A DNA stretch of 64,000 nucleotides, taken from assembly GCF_037031285.1 (NCBI RefSeq), contig NZ_JAYEZO010000002.1, positions 124,001 through 188,000 on the forward strand, read 5' to 3'. The translations under genes and the position numbers were made by a program. Shown one piece after another: positions 8,988 through 17,521 of the stretch; position 1 is the first letter of the stretch; the number at the start of each line of letters is the position of its first letter. The DNA is from Halobellus sp. LT62 (GTDB lineage Archaea > Halobacteriota > Halobacteria > Halobacteriales > Haloferacaceae). The notes beneath the pieces are model-generated. The model was not told where the DNA came from and made no database searches. It worked only from the letters and a program-made list of their open reading frames with translations.

Positions 8988-9854
8988 TTACTCCGCGTCG
9001 CCCGTCTCGATCGGCGCGCCGACGAGGTTGCCCCACTCCGTCCAGGAGCCGTCGTAGTTGACGACCTCGTCGTAGCCGAGCAGCTCGTGGAGCGCGAACC
9101 ACGCGATCGAGGAGCGCTCGCCGATGCGGCAGTAGGCGACGGTCGTCTCCGAGCCGTCGATGCCCTTGTCGGCGTAGAGATCGCGCAGTTCCTCGGCGGA
9201 CTTGAACGTCCCGTCGTCGTTGACGGTCGCGGCCCACGAGATGTTCTGCGCGCCGGGGATGTGGCCGCCGCGCTGGGCGGTCTCCTGCAGTCCCGGGGGC
9301 GCGAGGATCTCGCCTGAGAACTCCTCGGGCGAGCGGACGTCGACGAGCGGGAGCCCCTCGTCGACGGCGTGGTCGACGTCGTCGCGGTACGCGCGGATCG
9401 ACTCGAACGGACCGCGGGCGGTGTAGTCGACCGCGGAGAAGCCGGGGACTTCCTGCGTCGTCGGGTAGTCGTTCTCGAGCCAGTAGTCGCGACCGCCGTT
9501 CAGCAGGCGGACGTCCTCGTGGCCGTAGTACTTGAACTGCCAGTAGGTGTAGGCGGCGAACCAGTTGGAGTTGTCGCCGTACAGGACCACGGTCGAATCC
9601 TCGGAGATACCGTGGCTGCCGAGCAGGTCCTCGAAGTCGTCCTTGTCGAGGATGTCGCGGTTGGTCTGATCCTGCAGTTGACTCTCCCAGTTGAAGCCGA
9701 TCGCACCGGGGGCGTGACTCTCGTCGTACGCTTCGGTGTCGACGTCGACTTCGACCAGTCGATACGCGGGATCGTCGCTCTGGAATTCGTCGAGGTTCTC
9801 CTCCAGCCACTCGGGGGACACGAGCACGTCTTTGGCGTAACCGTCGTCTGTCAT
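8988..9854 (-). CDS. Thiosulfate/3-mercaptopyruvate sulfurtransferase (tandem rhodanese)
   Basis: A 288-aa protein with two rhodanese domains. The C-terminal domain has the active-site Cys242 in YCRIGERSS; the N-terminal domain has YGDNSNW in the matching loop and lacks a Cys, as usual for the inactive half. GHIPGAQNISW and HAPGAIGFNW are the family's conserved strands. Start at 9854 (MTDDGYAKD) is preferred over an in-frame ATG at 9893, because a TATA-like ATTATAG (complement of 9881-9887) sits about 30 nt in front of 9854. Haloarchaeal relatives are called TssA/TssB. It is divergent from a paralogue. Confidence 0.9.
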   Translation of the reverse strand: MTDDGYAKDVLVSPEWLEENLDEFQSDDPAYRLVEVDVDTEAYDESHAPGAIGFNWESQLQDQTNRDILDKDDFEDLLGSHGISEDSTVVLYGDNSNWFAAYTYWQFKYYGHEDVRLLNGGRDYWLENDYPTTQEVPGFSAVDYTARGPFESIRAYRDDVDHAVDEGLPLVDVRSPEEFSGEILAPPGLQETAQRGGHIPGAQNISWAATVNDDGTFKSAEELRDLYADKGIDGSETTVAYCRIGERSSIAWFALHELLGYDEVVNYDGSWTEWGNLVGAPIETGDAE

Positions 9855-10106
9855 TGCACGCTCTCCTATGTTCCCCACCCCTATAATCCTCACAGCTACG
9901 GCGTGTACTGCCCGCCCTCCAGCGATGCGGAAAATTATGCCGCATTAAATGGACGTGACAGTACCCGGGCGCGCTACACTGCGATCACGTCGGATATCCC
10001 AGATGTAGCGCGCGAAATTACCAGCAATACTTTCTTACTTCTCTGACACCGGACGAATGCGGTTCAATCGGGCACGTTGAAGGGTCGGCCGACAGTACGG
10101 GTGCGT
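9855..10106. promoter_or_regulatory. Divergent promoter region with two inverted repeats
   Basis: This spacer separates two divergent sulfurtransferase genes. On the minus strand, CTATAAT at 9881-9887 reads ATTATAG, a good TATA box for the left gene. Two inverted repeats are present: ATGCGG at 9925-9930 with CCGCAT at 9940-9945, and GCGCGCTACA at 9969-9978 with TGTAGCGCGC at 10004-10013. The second could be an operator pair or a hairpin. For the right gene, TTTCTTACTT near 10030-10039 is a possible TATA element. Confidence 0.55.
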
Positions 10107-10889
10107 ATGTACGAGAACGTCGTCGTCTCGGCCGACTGGCTGGCCGAGCGACTCGACGAAGTGCGGCTTATCGACGTCCGCGACGCGTGGGAGTTCGACG
10201 GCATCGGACACGTCCCGGGCGCGGTGAACATCCCGTTCGAGCGGTTCCGCAGCGACGCGGGCGACGAGGGGATGCTGCCCGGCGCGGAGACGTGGGAGTC
10301 GCTCCTCTCCGCGGCGGGCGTCGGCCCCGACGACGACGTCGTCGCCTACGACGACACCCACGGCGTCTTCGCGGCGCGCTTTCTGATCACGGCGGAGCTG
10401 TACGGCCACCCGCCGGACCGGCTTCACCTCCTCGACGGCGACTTCAGCGCGTGGAACCGAGCGCACGAGACGACGAGCGAGGCGTCCGACCCACCGACGG
10501 CCGAGTACGCGGTCCGCGACCCCGAGCACTCGCCGCTCGTCGACTACGCAACCGTCACCGACGCGCTCGCGGACGGCGAGACCGTCATCGTCGACACGCG
10601 CGACCCCGAGGAGTACGCCGAGGGCCACCTGCCCGGCGCGGTCAATCTCGACTGGCGGGAACTCGTCGACGACGAGACGCGCGGGCTGAAATCCGAATCC
10701 GAGCTGGCCGAGACGCTCGCCGACGTCGGTGTCGCGCCCGACAAGCGCGTGATCCTCTACTGCAACACCGCCCGCCGGATCAGCCACACCTACGTCGTCC
10801 TGCGCTCGCTCGGGTACGAGAACGTCGGGTTCTACGAGGGAAGCCTGACCGAGTGGACCGAGCGGGGCGGACCGGTCGAGACCGCGTAG
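10107..10889 (+). CDS. Thiosulfate/3-mercaptopyruvate sulfurtransferase paralogue (tandem rhodanese)
   Basis: A 260-aa tandem rhodanese, paralogue of the divergent neighbour. The catalytic Cys219 lies in LYCNTARRISH; the N-terminal half has YDDTHGVFAAR and no Cys. GHVPGAVNIPFERF and GHLPGAVNLDWREL are the paired family strands. Start at 10107 (MYENVVVSADW) fits the family; an in-frame ATG at 10077 would add ten residues unlike the family. The active-site loop differs from that of the neighbour (CNTARR against CRIGER), so substrate or acceptor may differ. Confidence 0.9.
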   Translation: MYENVVVSADWLAERLDEVRLIDVRDAWEFDGIGHVPGAVNIPFERFRSDAGDEGMLPGAETWESLLSAAGVGPDDDVVAYDDTHGVFAARFLITAELYGHPPDRLHLLDGDFSAWNRAHETTSEASDPPTAEYAVRDPEHSPLVDYATVTDALADGETVIVDTRDPEEYAEGHLPGAVNLDWRELVDDETRGLKSESELAETLADVGVAPDKRVILYCNTARRISHTYVVLRSLGYENVGFYEGSLTEWTERGGPVETA

Positions 10890-10948
10890 GTCGATCTGCG
10901 CCATCGATGGGCGAATAGTTTTACCCGGTCGCTCGCGGAGGGACAGGT

Positions 10949-11755
10949 ATGCCGATGCGCCAACTCCGGAACTGCGATTTCTGCGGCGGCGACGCCGCGG
11001 GCGTCTACGAGGCGATCCCGGCAGAACTGTCGCCGACTGAGGCCGAACAGCGTCGGGTCGTCCTCTGTGAGAACTGTCTCGGAACGCTCGAAACCGTCGT
11101 CGATCCGCTGCTCTCGCGGCTCGGCGTCGACCGCGACGCGGATTCCGCGGAGGCTGCGGAACCGACGGCGGACGCCGTTCCGTCGGCCGACACCGCGTCT
11201 TCGGATGCGGAGTCCCCGACCGAAGCGACGCCATCGCCCGAGGAAGCGGCGTCGACCGGCGACACCTCTCCGGCCGACGCCGCGGAGTCACGCGCTGCGG
11301 AGTCAGCGGGGGAGTCCGACTCCTCGGCGTCCGCTGCGTCGTCGGATAGGACCGTCCCGATGAGCGGATTCAACGCGCCGGAAGGGTACACGGACATCGC
11401 CGAGTACGACGGTTTTCAGGAACCCGACGAAGCCGGGGATCCCCCGTCGGAAGCGGGGGACGAAGCGGAGAGCCCCCGCGCTCGCGATTACACCCCGCAG
11501 TCGGGCGACTCACCCCGCGAGCAACCGCCCGGTGAGACGGCTTCGAGCCTCGGTGGGGCCAGCGAGGAGCCGGAGGACTTCCGCACCGTGATGCGGCTGC
11601 TCGGCAACCGGGAGTTCCCGATCCCGCGGAGCGACGTCGTCGAACTCGCCGGGAGCGCGTACCAACTCGATGACGCCCACGTCGACCGAATTCTCGATCA
11701 CGCGATCGACCGCGGCGTGCTCGCCGACGAGGACGGAACCCTCAGAAAGGCGTAA
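10949..11755 (+). CDS. Zinc-ribbon haloarchaeal protein with long acidic linker, function unknown
   Basis: A 268-aa protein in three parts. The N-terminus (about residues 1-50) holds two Cys pairs, NCDFCGG and LCENCLG, a likely zinc site. Residues 60-200 are a low-complexity Ser/Ala/Glu/Thr/Pro linker. The C-terminal 70 residues (EEPEDFRTVMRLLGNREFPIPRS..., only pointed to here) look like a small helical, winged-helix-like domain. GGAGGG at about 10937 is a possible ribosome-binding site. The layout, metal site plus DNA-binding-like tail, would suit a regulator, but this is inference. Confidence 0.75.
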   Translation: MPMRQLRNCDFCGGDAAGVYEAIPAELSPTEAEQRRVVLCENCLGTLETVVDPLLSRLGVDRDADSAEAAEPTADAVPSADTASSDAESPTEATPSPEEAASTGDTSPADAAESRAAESAGESDSSASAASSDRTVPMSGFNAPEGYTDIAEYDGFQEPDEAGDPPSEAGDEAESPRARDYTPQSGDSPREQPPGETASSLGGASEEPEDFRTVMRLLGNREFPIPRSDVVELAGSAYQLDDAHVDRILDHAIDRGVLADEDGTLRKA

Positions 11756-11775
11756 ATGCGAACCGGGGAACCGCG

Positions 11776-12420
11776 CTACAGCGTCCCCTTCGTGCTCGGC
11801 GTGTCGCCCCGCCGCGGATCGACGCGTGTGGCGTCGTCGAGGCTCCGAGCGAGCGCTTTGAACAGCGCCTCGACCTCGTGGTGGGCGTTGACGCCCTCGA
11901 CCTCCGCGTGCAGCGTCAACCCGGCGTTCATCGCGAGCGAGTACGCGAAGTGTCTGGCCATATCGCTCGTGAAGTCGCCGACCTGCTCTTGGGAGAACGC
12001 TCCCGCAAACTCGAAGTGCGGCCGTCCGCTGACGTCGACGACGACGCCCGCGACCGCCTCGTCGAGCGGGACCTTCCGGTCGGCGTAGCGGACGATGCCG
12101 CGCTTGTCGCCCAGCGCCTCGGTGAACGCCTCGCCCAGCACGATCGCGACGTCCTCGACGGTGTGGTGGTCGTCGATCTCCAGATCCCCGTCGCACTTCA
12201 CGGTCAGATCGAACAGCCCGTGCTTGGCGAACGCGTCGAGCATGTGGTCGAAGAAGCCGATCCCGGTCTCGGCGACGCTGTCGCCGTCGCCGTCGATCGA
12301 GAGCGTCACGTCGATGGTCGTCTCTGCGGTCTCGCGGGAGACGGCGGCGGTTCGGTCGTCCCCGTCCGCGGCTCGGTCGCCCCCGTCGGTCCGCGCGTCC
12401 TCGTCGCTGTGGTCGGTCAT
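11776..12420 (-). CDS. hisB: Imidazoleglycerol-phosphate dehydratase HisB
   Basis: Converts imidazole-glycerol phosphate to imidazole-acetol phosphate in histidine synthesis; manganese enzyme. The 214-aa protein contains the paired His-rich motifs [11 protein letters not shown] and [14 protein letters not shown] and also [12 protein letters not shown], all family hallmarks. The first 30 residues are a haloarchaeal acidic extension ([15 protein letters not shown]...), so an internal start is possible, although no better Met is present. It converges with the zinc-ribbon gene (20 nt apart). No other his gene is adjacent; hisG lies 320 nt away on the other strand. Confidence 0.93.
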   Translation of the reverse strand: MTDHSDEDARTDGGDRAADGDDRTAAVSRETAETTIDVTLSIDGDGDSVAETGIGFFDHMLDAFAKHGLFDLTVKCDGDLEIDDHHTVEDVAIVLGEAFTEALGDKRGIVRYADRKVPLDEAVAGVVVDVSGRPHFEFAGAFSQEQVGDFTSDMARHFAYSLAMNAGLTLHAEVEGVNAHHEVEALFKALARSLDDATRVDPRRGDTPSTKGTL

Positions 12421-12741
12421 ACCGGCGAATCGACGCCCGCGCCTATGATCGTTGTGCCTCTATACTCGTCTGCGGTGGTCTGTGTTGGGACCGGTGCGGT
12501 GCGATGACCTCGAAAGCCCCCGCCGTCGCGGGTCGGGGGACTCGCTGCGCTCCTCGTCGCTCCCGCTGGTCGCTCCTGCGGTGCTTGCGTCGCCCGCCTT
12601 CCCCGCGACGGCGGCCCCTTTCAACCCCGCCCGTGCCGGTTGTGCCGTCGCCATCGTCCACCCCTCCTCTGTCGTCATTTCTCACGGGGAACCCCAGTCC
12701 ACGAGCGAAAGTGGTACGTCGCGGGCGCGTGATTTCAGGAT
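12421..12741. other. Divergent intergenic region hisB-hisG holding a GC-rich repeat element
   Basis: No gene. Short open frames on both strands here have arginine-rich shadow composition. The middle part (12512-12622) is an imperfect inverted-repeat element listed separately. The parts beside hisB (12421-12505) and hisG (12640-12741) must contain both promoters, but I could not fix a convincing TATA box for either gene. Confidence 0.6.
12512..12622. repeat. GC-rich inverted-repeat element (haloarchaeal dispersed-repeat type)
   Basis: The left end GAAAG (12512-12516) pairs with CTTTC at the right end (12618-12622). The inner arms CGCCGTCGCGGG (12521-12532) and CCCGCGACGGCG (12602-12613) are exactly complementary. 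Between outer and inner stem three C on each side face each other, giving a symmetric C3/C3 internal loop (G3/G3 on the other strand). The roughly 70-nt centre is GC-rich (TCGCTCCCGCTGGTCGCTCC). I recall similar GAAAG...CTTTC elements between genes in other haloarchaeal genomes, but could not search. Confidence 0.6.
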
Positions 12742-13587
12742 ATGCGCATCGCCGTCCCCAACAAGGGCCGCCTGCACGAGCCGAGCATCGACCTCCTCGA
12801 ACGGGCCGGGCTCCACATCGAGAGCGCTGCGGACCGGAAACTGTACGCCGACACCGTCGACCCCGACGTGAGCGTCCTGTTCGCTCGCGCGGCCGACATC
12901 CCCGAGTACGTCTGGGACGGAGCGGCCGCGGTCGGCATCACCGGCCGCGATCAGGTCGTCGAGTCCGGCCGGGACCTCGTCGAACTCGTCGATCTGGAGT
13001 TCGGCCGCTGCCGACTCGTCCTCGCCGCACCGGAGGACGGCGACATCTCCGATCCGGCGGACGTCGCGGGCGGGAGCGTCGCGACCGAGTTCCCGCGGAT
13101 CACCCGCGAGTACCTCGAACGCGAGGGAATCGATGCCGAAGTCGTCGAGGTAACGGGCGCGACCGAGTTGACGCCGCACGTCGAGATGGCCGACGCCATC
13201 GTCGACATCACCTCGACGGGGACGACGCTGCGGATGAACCGCCTCGCGATCGTCGACGAGGTGCTGGAATCGTCCGTCCGGCTGTACGCCCACCCCGACT
13301 ACGCCGATGATCCGAAGGTCGAACAGCTCGTGACGGCCTTTCAGTCCGTCCTCGCGGCCGAGAACAAGCGCTACGTGATGATGAACGTCCCGCGGGAGAA
13401 ACTCGGCGACGTCCGCGAGGTCATCCCCGGCCTCGGCGGCCCGACGGTGATGGACGTCGCCGGCGACGACCACGTCGCGGTGCACGTCGTCGTCGACGAG
13501 CGCGACGTCTTCGAGGTCGTCAACGACCTGAAGGCCGTCGGCGCGTCCGGTATTCTGGTCACCGAGATCGAACGGCTCGTGGAGTAG
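12742..13587 (+). CDS. hisG: ATP phosphoribosyltransferase HisG (long form)
   Basis: First step of histidine synthesis: ATP plus PRPP to phosphoribosyl-ATP. The 281-aa length marks the long form, with its own C-terminal ACT-like regulatory domain from about residue 205 ([22 protein letters not shown] onward, pointer only). The N-terminus [15 protein letters not shown] and the PRPP-binding segment [16 protein letters not shown] are diagnostic. The long form usually needs no HisZ partner and is inhibited by histidine through the C-terminal domain. Confidence 0.95.
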   Translation: MRIAVPNKGRLHEPSIDLLERAGLHIESAADRKLYADTVDPDVSVLFARAADIPEYVWDGAAAVGITGRDQVVESGRDLVELVDLEFGRCRLVLAAPEDGDISDPADVAGGSVATEFPRITREYLEREGIDAEVVEVTGATELTPHVEMADAIVDITSTGTTLRMNRLAIVDEVLESSVRLYAHPDYADDPKVEQLVTAFQSVLAAENKRYVMMNVPREKLGDVREVIPGLGGPTVMDVAGDDHVAVHVVVDERDVFEVVNDLKAVGASGILVTEIERLVE

Positions 13588-13608
13588 CGCCCGACTCCGG
13601 CATCGCTC

Positions 13609-13989
13609 CTACGCTGGAGCGCTCGTCAACAGCGCCCAGATCCCGAAGAGGACCGTCCCGAGGAGGACGCTGACGACGAAGTGAATGAGCGTGATGTACG
13701 CCGAGAGCTTCCGCGACTCGCCGTAGACGTACGCGATCGCGACACCGTCGAGGACGAGCGCGACCAGCAGACCGCCGAACAGGACCGGGTCGCGCTCGGC
13801 GAACGTGGACACGAGGATGCTCACCGCGGCGGGGACCGGGCCGACGAGGAACCCGTTTCGGACGGGGACGTCACCGAGGACGTTGCGTGCGGCGATGTGC
13901 GCGGTGACAGAGAGAAAGAGCGCGAAGACGGCGAACGTCCCGGCGATCGCGAGCGGCGTCACGGTCGCGGACTGCAGTGGGACCGACAT
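13609..13989 (-). CDS. Small four-helix membrane protein (DUF7473-like)
   Basis: A 126-aa protein with four clear hydrophobic segments (around residues 12-33, 45-62, 68-84, 98-119). It contains HIAARNVLGDVPVRNGFLVGPVP, which I associate with a haloarchaeal family of unknown role (DUF7473). It converges with hisG (21 nt apart) and follows tbp on the same strand 21 nt downstream, so it may be co-transcribed with tbp. Confidence 0.75.
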   Translation of the reverse strand: MSVPLQSATVTPLAIAGTFAVFALFLSVTAHIAARNVLGDVPVRNGFLVGPVPAAVSILVSTFAERDPVLFGGLLVALVLDGVAIAYVYGESRKLSAYITLIHFVVSVLLGTVLFGIWALLTSAPA

Positions 13990-14010
13990 CAGTGAATCAG
14001 AGACGACCCG

Positions 14011-14574
14011 TCAGCCGTCGAGCAGACCAAGATCGCTCAGTCGGGACACGATGACGTCGACCGCGTCGCGGGCGTCATCAGGCGCTTTCCCGCCGGTGAT
14101 GACGAGCTTTCCGGAGCCGAAAAGCAGCGCGACGACGGAGGGTTCGTCGAGCCGGTAGACGAGGCCGGGGAACTGCTCGGGCTCGTACTCGATGTTTTCG
14201 AGACCGAGGCCGATGGCGATGGCGTTGAGGTTGAGGTTGCGCCCCAAGTCGGCGGAGGTGACGATGTTCTGGACCGTGATCTCGGGGTCGTCGTCGACCG
14301 GAATATCGAGTTCGCGGAGCTTATCGAAGACGATATGGAGGCTCTCGTGGACGTCATCGGTCGACTTCGCGCCGGTGCAGACGATCTTGCCCGAGCGGAA
14401 GATGAGCGCCGCGGACTTCGGGTTCTGGGTTCGGTAGACGAGGCCGGGGAACTGCTCGGGGTCGTAGTCCGCCCCCTCCAAGTCCATCGCCACGCTCTGG
14501 AGATCGAGCTCCTGACCGATCCCGGTGGAGGCGACGACGTTCTCGATGTTGATCGTGTCCTTGGGGTCGCTCAT
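14011..14574 (-). CDS. tbp: TATA-box-binding protein
   Basis: General archaeal transcription factor that bends the TATA box and recruits TFB and RNA polymerase. The 187-aa protein shows the two-fold TBP repeat: FPGLVYRTQNPKSAALIF followed by SGKIVCTGAK, and FPGLVYRLDEPSVVALLF followed by SGKLVITGGK. The length is standard. Haloarchaea often carry several tbp genes; this copy, close to other housekeeping genes, has the look of the main one. Confidence 0.97.
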   Translation of the reverse strand: MSDPKDTINIENVVASTGIGQELDLQSVAMDLEGADYDPEQFPGLVYRTQNPKSAALIFRSGKIVCTGAKSTDDVHESLHIVFDKLRELDIPVDDDPEITVQNIVTSADLGRNLNLNAIAIGLGLENIEYEPEQFPGLVYRLDEPSVVALLFGSGKLVITGGKAPDDARDAVDVIVSRLSDLGLLDG

Positions 14575-14593
14575 TATAACGACTTAAACGACG

Positions 14594-14612
14594 TATTTAA
14601 GGTTTAAAAAGG
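14594..14612 (-). promoter_or_regulatory. tbp promoter (TATA-like CTTAAATA and TTTTTAAA)
   Basis: Read on the minus strand, CTTAAATA (complement of 14594-14601) lies about 24 nt and TTTTTAAACC (complement of 14601-14610) about 32 nt in front of the tbp ATG. Either would give a transcript that starts at or a few bases before the ATG, a leaderless mRNA. Two overlapping T/A elements at the gene for TBP itself could allow autoregulation, which is inference. Confidence 0.55.
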
Positions 14613-14720
14613 TTGGTGGGTGGTCTCGCGGATGTCGATCCGGAGTCGTGCCCCATCTACGTGGGGACACAGTCCGCGCGGAGTCGACACCCTGATTTGC
14701 GGCCCCGTCGAGATTCGGGC

Positions 14721-15710
14721 GTGTACTTCCTCGAACTCGCGGGCGAGGCCGACGACGAGGCGTTCGCCGCCTCCGAAGCCGAGCGAGCGGCCGCCTCGGC
14801 GGTCGAACGCGTCGCCCCAGGGCTCGCGACCGCCCGCGGCGTGCGCATCGACCGCGCGCCGACGCTCGCGTACACTCGGTACGTCTCCGAACTCCTCGGA
14901 CGCGCCGAGGGGACGGTCGCCGATGCCGTCGCGGTCCTCACCGCGGCGTCGATCGAGCGGACGGGCAGCGTCGCGGTCCGCGCTCGCAACGTCCGAGCTA
15001 CGGCGGACGTGAGCACGTCGGAAGCGGAGCGCGAACTCGGCGGCGTGCTCGTCGATCGCGGGTTCGACGTCGACCTCGACGACCCCGACCACGAACTCCG
15101 GGTCTGCTTCGCCGACGAGGTCTGCCTCCTCGGTTGGGCCGTTGCCGAGCGCGACGCGGCCTTCGGCTCCCGCGCGCCGACCGATCGGCCGTTCTTCCAA
15201 CCCGGGAGTATGGCCCCGATGGACGCCCGCGCGTACGTGAATCTCGCGGCCGGGCGGTCGCTGCCGGAGGCGACCGTCCTCGATCCGATGTGCGGCACGG
15301 GCGGGCTGCTCATCGAGGCCGGACTGGTCGGCGCGCGCGCGGTCGGGTCCGACGCGCAGTCGAAGATGGCCCACGGGGCGGCCGAGAACCTCGAACACTA
15401 CCTTCATCGCTCTCGCTGGGACGTCGTCCGCGGCGACGCGACCGAACTCCCCCTCACCGACGATGCCGTCGACGCGGTCGTCTTCGACGCGCCCTACGGC
15501 CGCCAGTCGAAGATCGCCGGCCACGAACTGGCCGATCTCGTCGGCGGCGCGCTCTCGGAAGCCGCGCGGGTCGCGAAGCGGTGCGTCCTCGTCGCCGACC
15601 GCTCGTGGGAGGCGGAAGCCAGAGAAACCGGATGGACGGTCGACGCACGCTTCGAGCGCCGCGTCCACCGGTCGCTGGTGCGGCACGTCCACGTGTTGGA
15701 TCGGAATTGA
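14721..15710 (+). CDS. tRNA (guanine-10-N2)-dimethyltransferase (Trm-G10 type)
   Basis: Methylates G10 of tRNA using S-adenosylmethionine. From the GTG at 14721 (VYFLELAGEADDEAF, 329 aa) the protein begins as the family does; the frame stays open back to 14613, but those 36 residues are Arg-rich and unlike the family. The N-terminal half is a THUMP-type RNA-binding region. The methyltransferase half has motif I DPMCGTGG at residue 188 and motif IV DAPYGR at 256 (DAPY for the usual DPPY). It stands divergent from tbp. Confidence 0.85.
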   Translation: MYFLELAGEADDEAFAASEAERAAASAVERVAPGLATARGVRIDRAPTLAYTRYVSELLGRAEGTVADAVAVLTAASIERTGSVAVRARNVRATADVSTSEAERELGGVLVDRGFDVDLDDPDHELRVCFADEVCLLGWAVAERDAAFGSRAPTDRPFFQPGSMAPMDARAYVNLAAGRSLPEATVLDPMCGTGGLLIEAGLVGARAVGSDAQSKMAHGAAENLEHYLHRSRWDVVRGDATELPLTDDAVDAVVFDAPYGRQSKIAGHELADLVGGALSEAARVAKRCVLVADRSWEAEARETGWTVDARFERRVHRSLVRHVHVLDRN

Positions 15711-15749
15711 CCGAGGCGTACTACAGTGCGAGTCGGACCCGACGTGCTC

Positions 15750-16841
15750 TCACTCGAAGCCGCTGATCAGCGTCACGAGCCACTGCGCCGGATCGTCGCG
15801 CCGGCGGACCTCGACCCGCTGGATCCACTTGACCCACTGGAAGCCGCGGCGACCGGGCGCGACGAGGCGTATCGGCGCACCGTGACCGTGACTGAGCCGT
15901 TCGTCGCCGACGTGAGTCGCGAGGAGGGCGTCCCGGGCCTCTTCGATCGGGAGCGACCATCGGTAGCCCGTCACCGACACGAACCGGACGAACCGCGCCT
16001 CGTCGTCGACACCGGCCGCATCCAACAGATCGCCGATCCGAACCCCGCGCCACCGCTGCACCGTGTACCAGCCGCTCGTGCAGTCTAAGAGGGCCTCGTC
16101 GCTGCTGTCGAGACTGAGCTCGTCGTATCCGTAGTCGCGCGGCGTCTCCACCTCGCCCGCGACGGTCAGCGCCCATTCGGATCGGTCGACGGGATCGGGG
16201 TCGTCGGCGACCCACGAGGTGACCGGAAAGCTCGCGTTGCCCGCGCCCGCTCGCGGCTGTGACCCGGTGAACCGGCGGTCGGCTCCGGGTGTGTCGAGGG
16301 CGCGTTTGGCGAGCTCTTGGCTCCGGTAGGCCAGCGCGCCACTGAGCAGCAGCGCCGCGTATTTGATCGTCGTCCGCCGCCGGTGGAAATCGTGTCGCTG
16401 CGGGAGGCGAAACCGGCTCGTGAGATGCCACACGACCAGCGGAAGGAGCGCGATTCCGAACCCGACGTGCACGCTCAGGAGCGTCCAGTAAGCGATTCGC
16501 ACGTCCAGTCCGAACACCCACGCGATCCCCGTCGCGAGCGCGCCGACCGCGGCCGTCAGCGTGAGAATCGAGACGAGCGTCGACGCCTGCCACTCCTCGC
16601 GTCGGGTGAGTCGGTATCGAACTCGGGCGAGCTTGAACCCCAAAAGCGCCACGAGCGTCAGACCGAGGATCCGGTGGAGCCAGAACACGGGCCACCCCGA
16701 CGGCGACCCGAGGGTAAACGAGACGAAGCCGGTGACGATCTGGAGCGCGACGATCGAGAGGATCGACCAGTCGACGAGTCGCGGGGGCGGTCTGACGGCG
16801 TCGAGCGCGCGCCACGCGAGGGCTTCCGCCTCGGCTCTCAT
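15750..16841 (-). CDS. Membrane cytochrome-b-type domain fused to a sulfite-oxidase-like molybdopterin domain
   Basis: A 363-aa fusion. Residues 20-180 hold about five membrane segments with candidate haem ligands His56 (WLHRI), His125 (SVHVGF) and His139 (VWHLTS), as in small di-haem b-type proteins. Residues 205-360 are an Oxidored_molyb domain: VTSWVADDPDPVDRSEW, then LLDCTSGWYTVQRW with Cys254 as likely Mo ligand, then HGAPIRLVAPGRRGFQWVKW. Bacterial YedY/MsrP is soluble and works with a separate membrane partner YedZ; here both are one chain. The start at 16841 (MRAEAEALAW) is chosen because the longer frame overlaps the decarboxylase gene. Confidence 0.85.
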   Translation of the reverse strand: MRAEAEALAWRALDAVRPPPRLVDWSILSIVALQIVTGFVSFTLGSPSGWPVFWLHRILGLTLVALLGFKLARVRYRLTRREEWQASTLVSILTLTAAVGALATGIAWVFGLDVRIAYWTLLSVHVGFGIALLPLVVWHLTSRFRLPQRHDFHRRRTTIKYAALLLSGALAYRSQELAKRALDTPGADRRFTGSQPRAGAGNASFPVTSWVADDPDPVDRSEWALTVAGEVETPRDYGYDELSLDSSDEALLDCTSGWYTVQRWRGVRIGDLLDAAGVDDEARFVRFVSVTGYRWSLPIEEARDALLATHVGDERLSHGHGAPIRLVAPGRRGFQWVKWIQRVEVRRRDDPAQWLVTLISGFE

Positions 16842-16914
16842 AGTTGTGAGAAGGGTTCGCACGGAAAGAAGCGTTGCGGCCGCGAGGGGCACCGCTCGTG
16901 CGGTGGTCGCGACG

Positions 16915-17520
16915 CTATCGCTCCTGCGCCGCCACGATCGACTCGCCCGCGCGGAGGCGGTCGCCCTCCTCGACCAGTAGGTCTTCCCGACCGTACGTCG
17001 GCGGCAGTAGCACGTCTGCACGCGATCCGAAGTCGATGTGGCCGATCCGCTGGGCGCGGGAGAGTTCCTCACCCCGCTCGACGTACGGATGGATCCGTCT
17101 GGCGAATGCGCCGGCAATGAGCGAGAGCTCCGCGGGCCCCTCGTCGGTCGCGACGTCGATGTCGACACGCTCGTTACGCTCGGATTCCTTCGAGAACGCC
17201 GGCAGGTGCTTGCCCGGGCGATGGGTGACGCGCTCGACGCGTCCCGCGAACGGCGCGCGGTTCACGTGGACGTCGGTGACGTTCATGAACACCCCCACGC
17301 GGAGCTGCTCGCCTTCTTTCCGTATGACGGAGACGCGGCCGTCGGCGGGCGAGACGACGCCGGGTCCGGACGGGCGGCGGTCGGGGTCGCGGAAGAACCA
17401 CGCGACGAATCCGCCGACCGCGAGCGCGACGACCGAAAGCGGTGGGGCGAGAACCGAGAGCACTGCGGCGGCCGCGAACGTCGGAATCGCGAACCGTCGA
17501 ACGCCGGGCGCGAAGCGCAT
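16915..17520 (-). CDS. Phosphatidylserine/archaetidylserine decarboxylase
   Basis: Makes phosphatidyl- or, in archaea, archaetidylethanolamine by decarboxylation; pyruvoyl enzyme. The 201-aa length fits the short proenzyme form. An N-terminal membrane hairpin is followed by VSPADGRVSVI (Asp60) and FMNVTDVHVNRAPF (His85). The self-cleavage site is HIDFGSRADVLLPP, with cleavage expected between Gly165 and Ser166. The ATG follows the stop of the RFC gene by a single base, so the two are probably co-transcribed. Confidence 0.9.
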   Translation of the reverse strand: MRFAPGVRRFAIPTFAAAAVLSVLAPPLSVVALAVGGFVAWFFRDPDRRPSGPGVVSPADGRVSVIRKEGEQLRVGVFMNVTDVHVNRAPFAGRVERVTHRPGKHLPAFSKESERNERVDIDVATDEGPAELSLIAGAFARRIHPYVERGEELSRAQRIGHIDFGSRADVLLPPTYGREDLLVEEGDRLRAGESIVAAQER

Positions 17521-17521
17521 C

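Noticed and set aside
12460-12678. Open frame of about 70 aa across the hisB-hisG spacer
   Set aside because: Its composition (Arg, Ser, Gly) follows the GC-rich inverted-repeat element, it has no start signal and resembles no protein; the stretch is a repeat.
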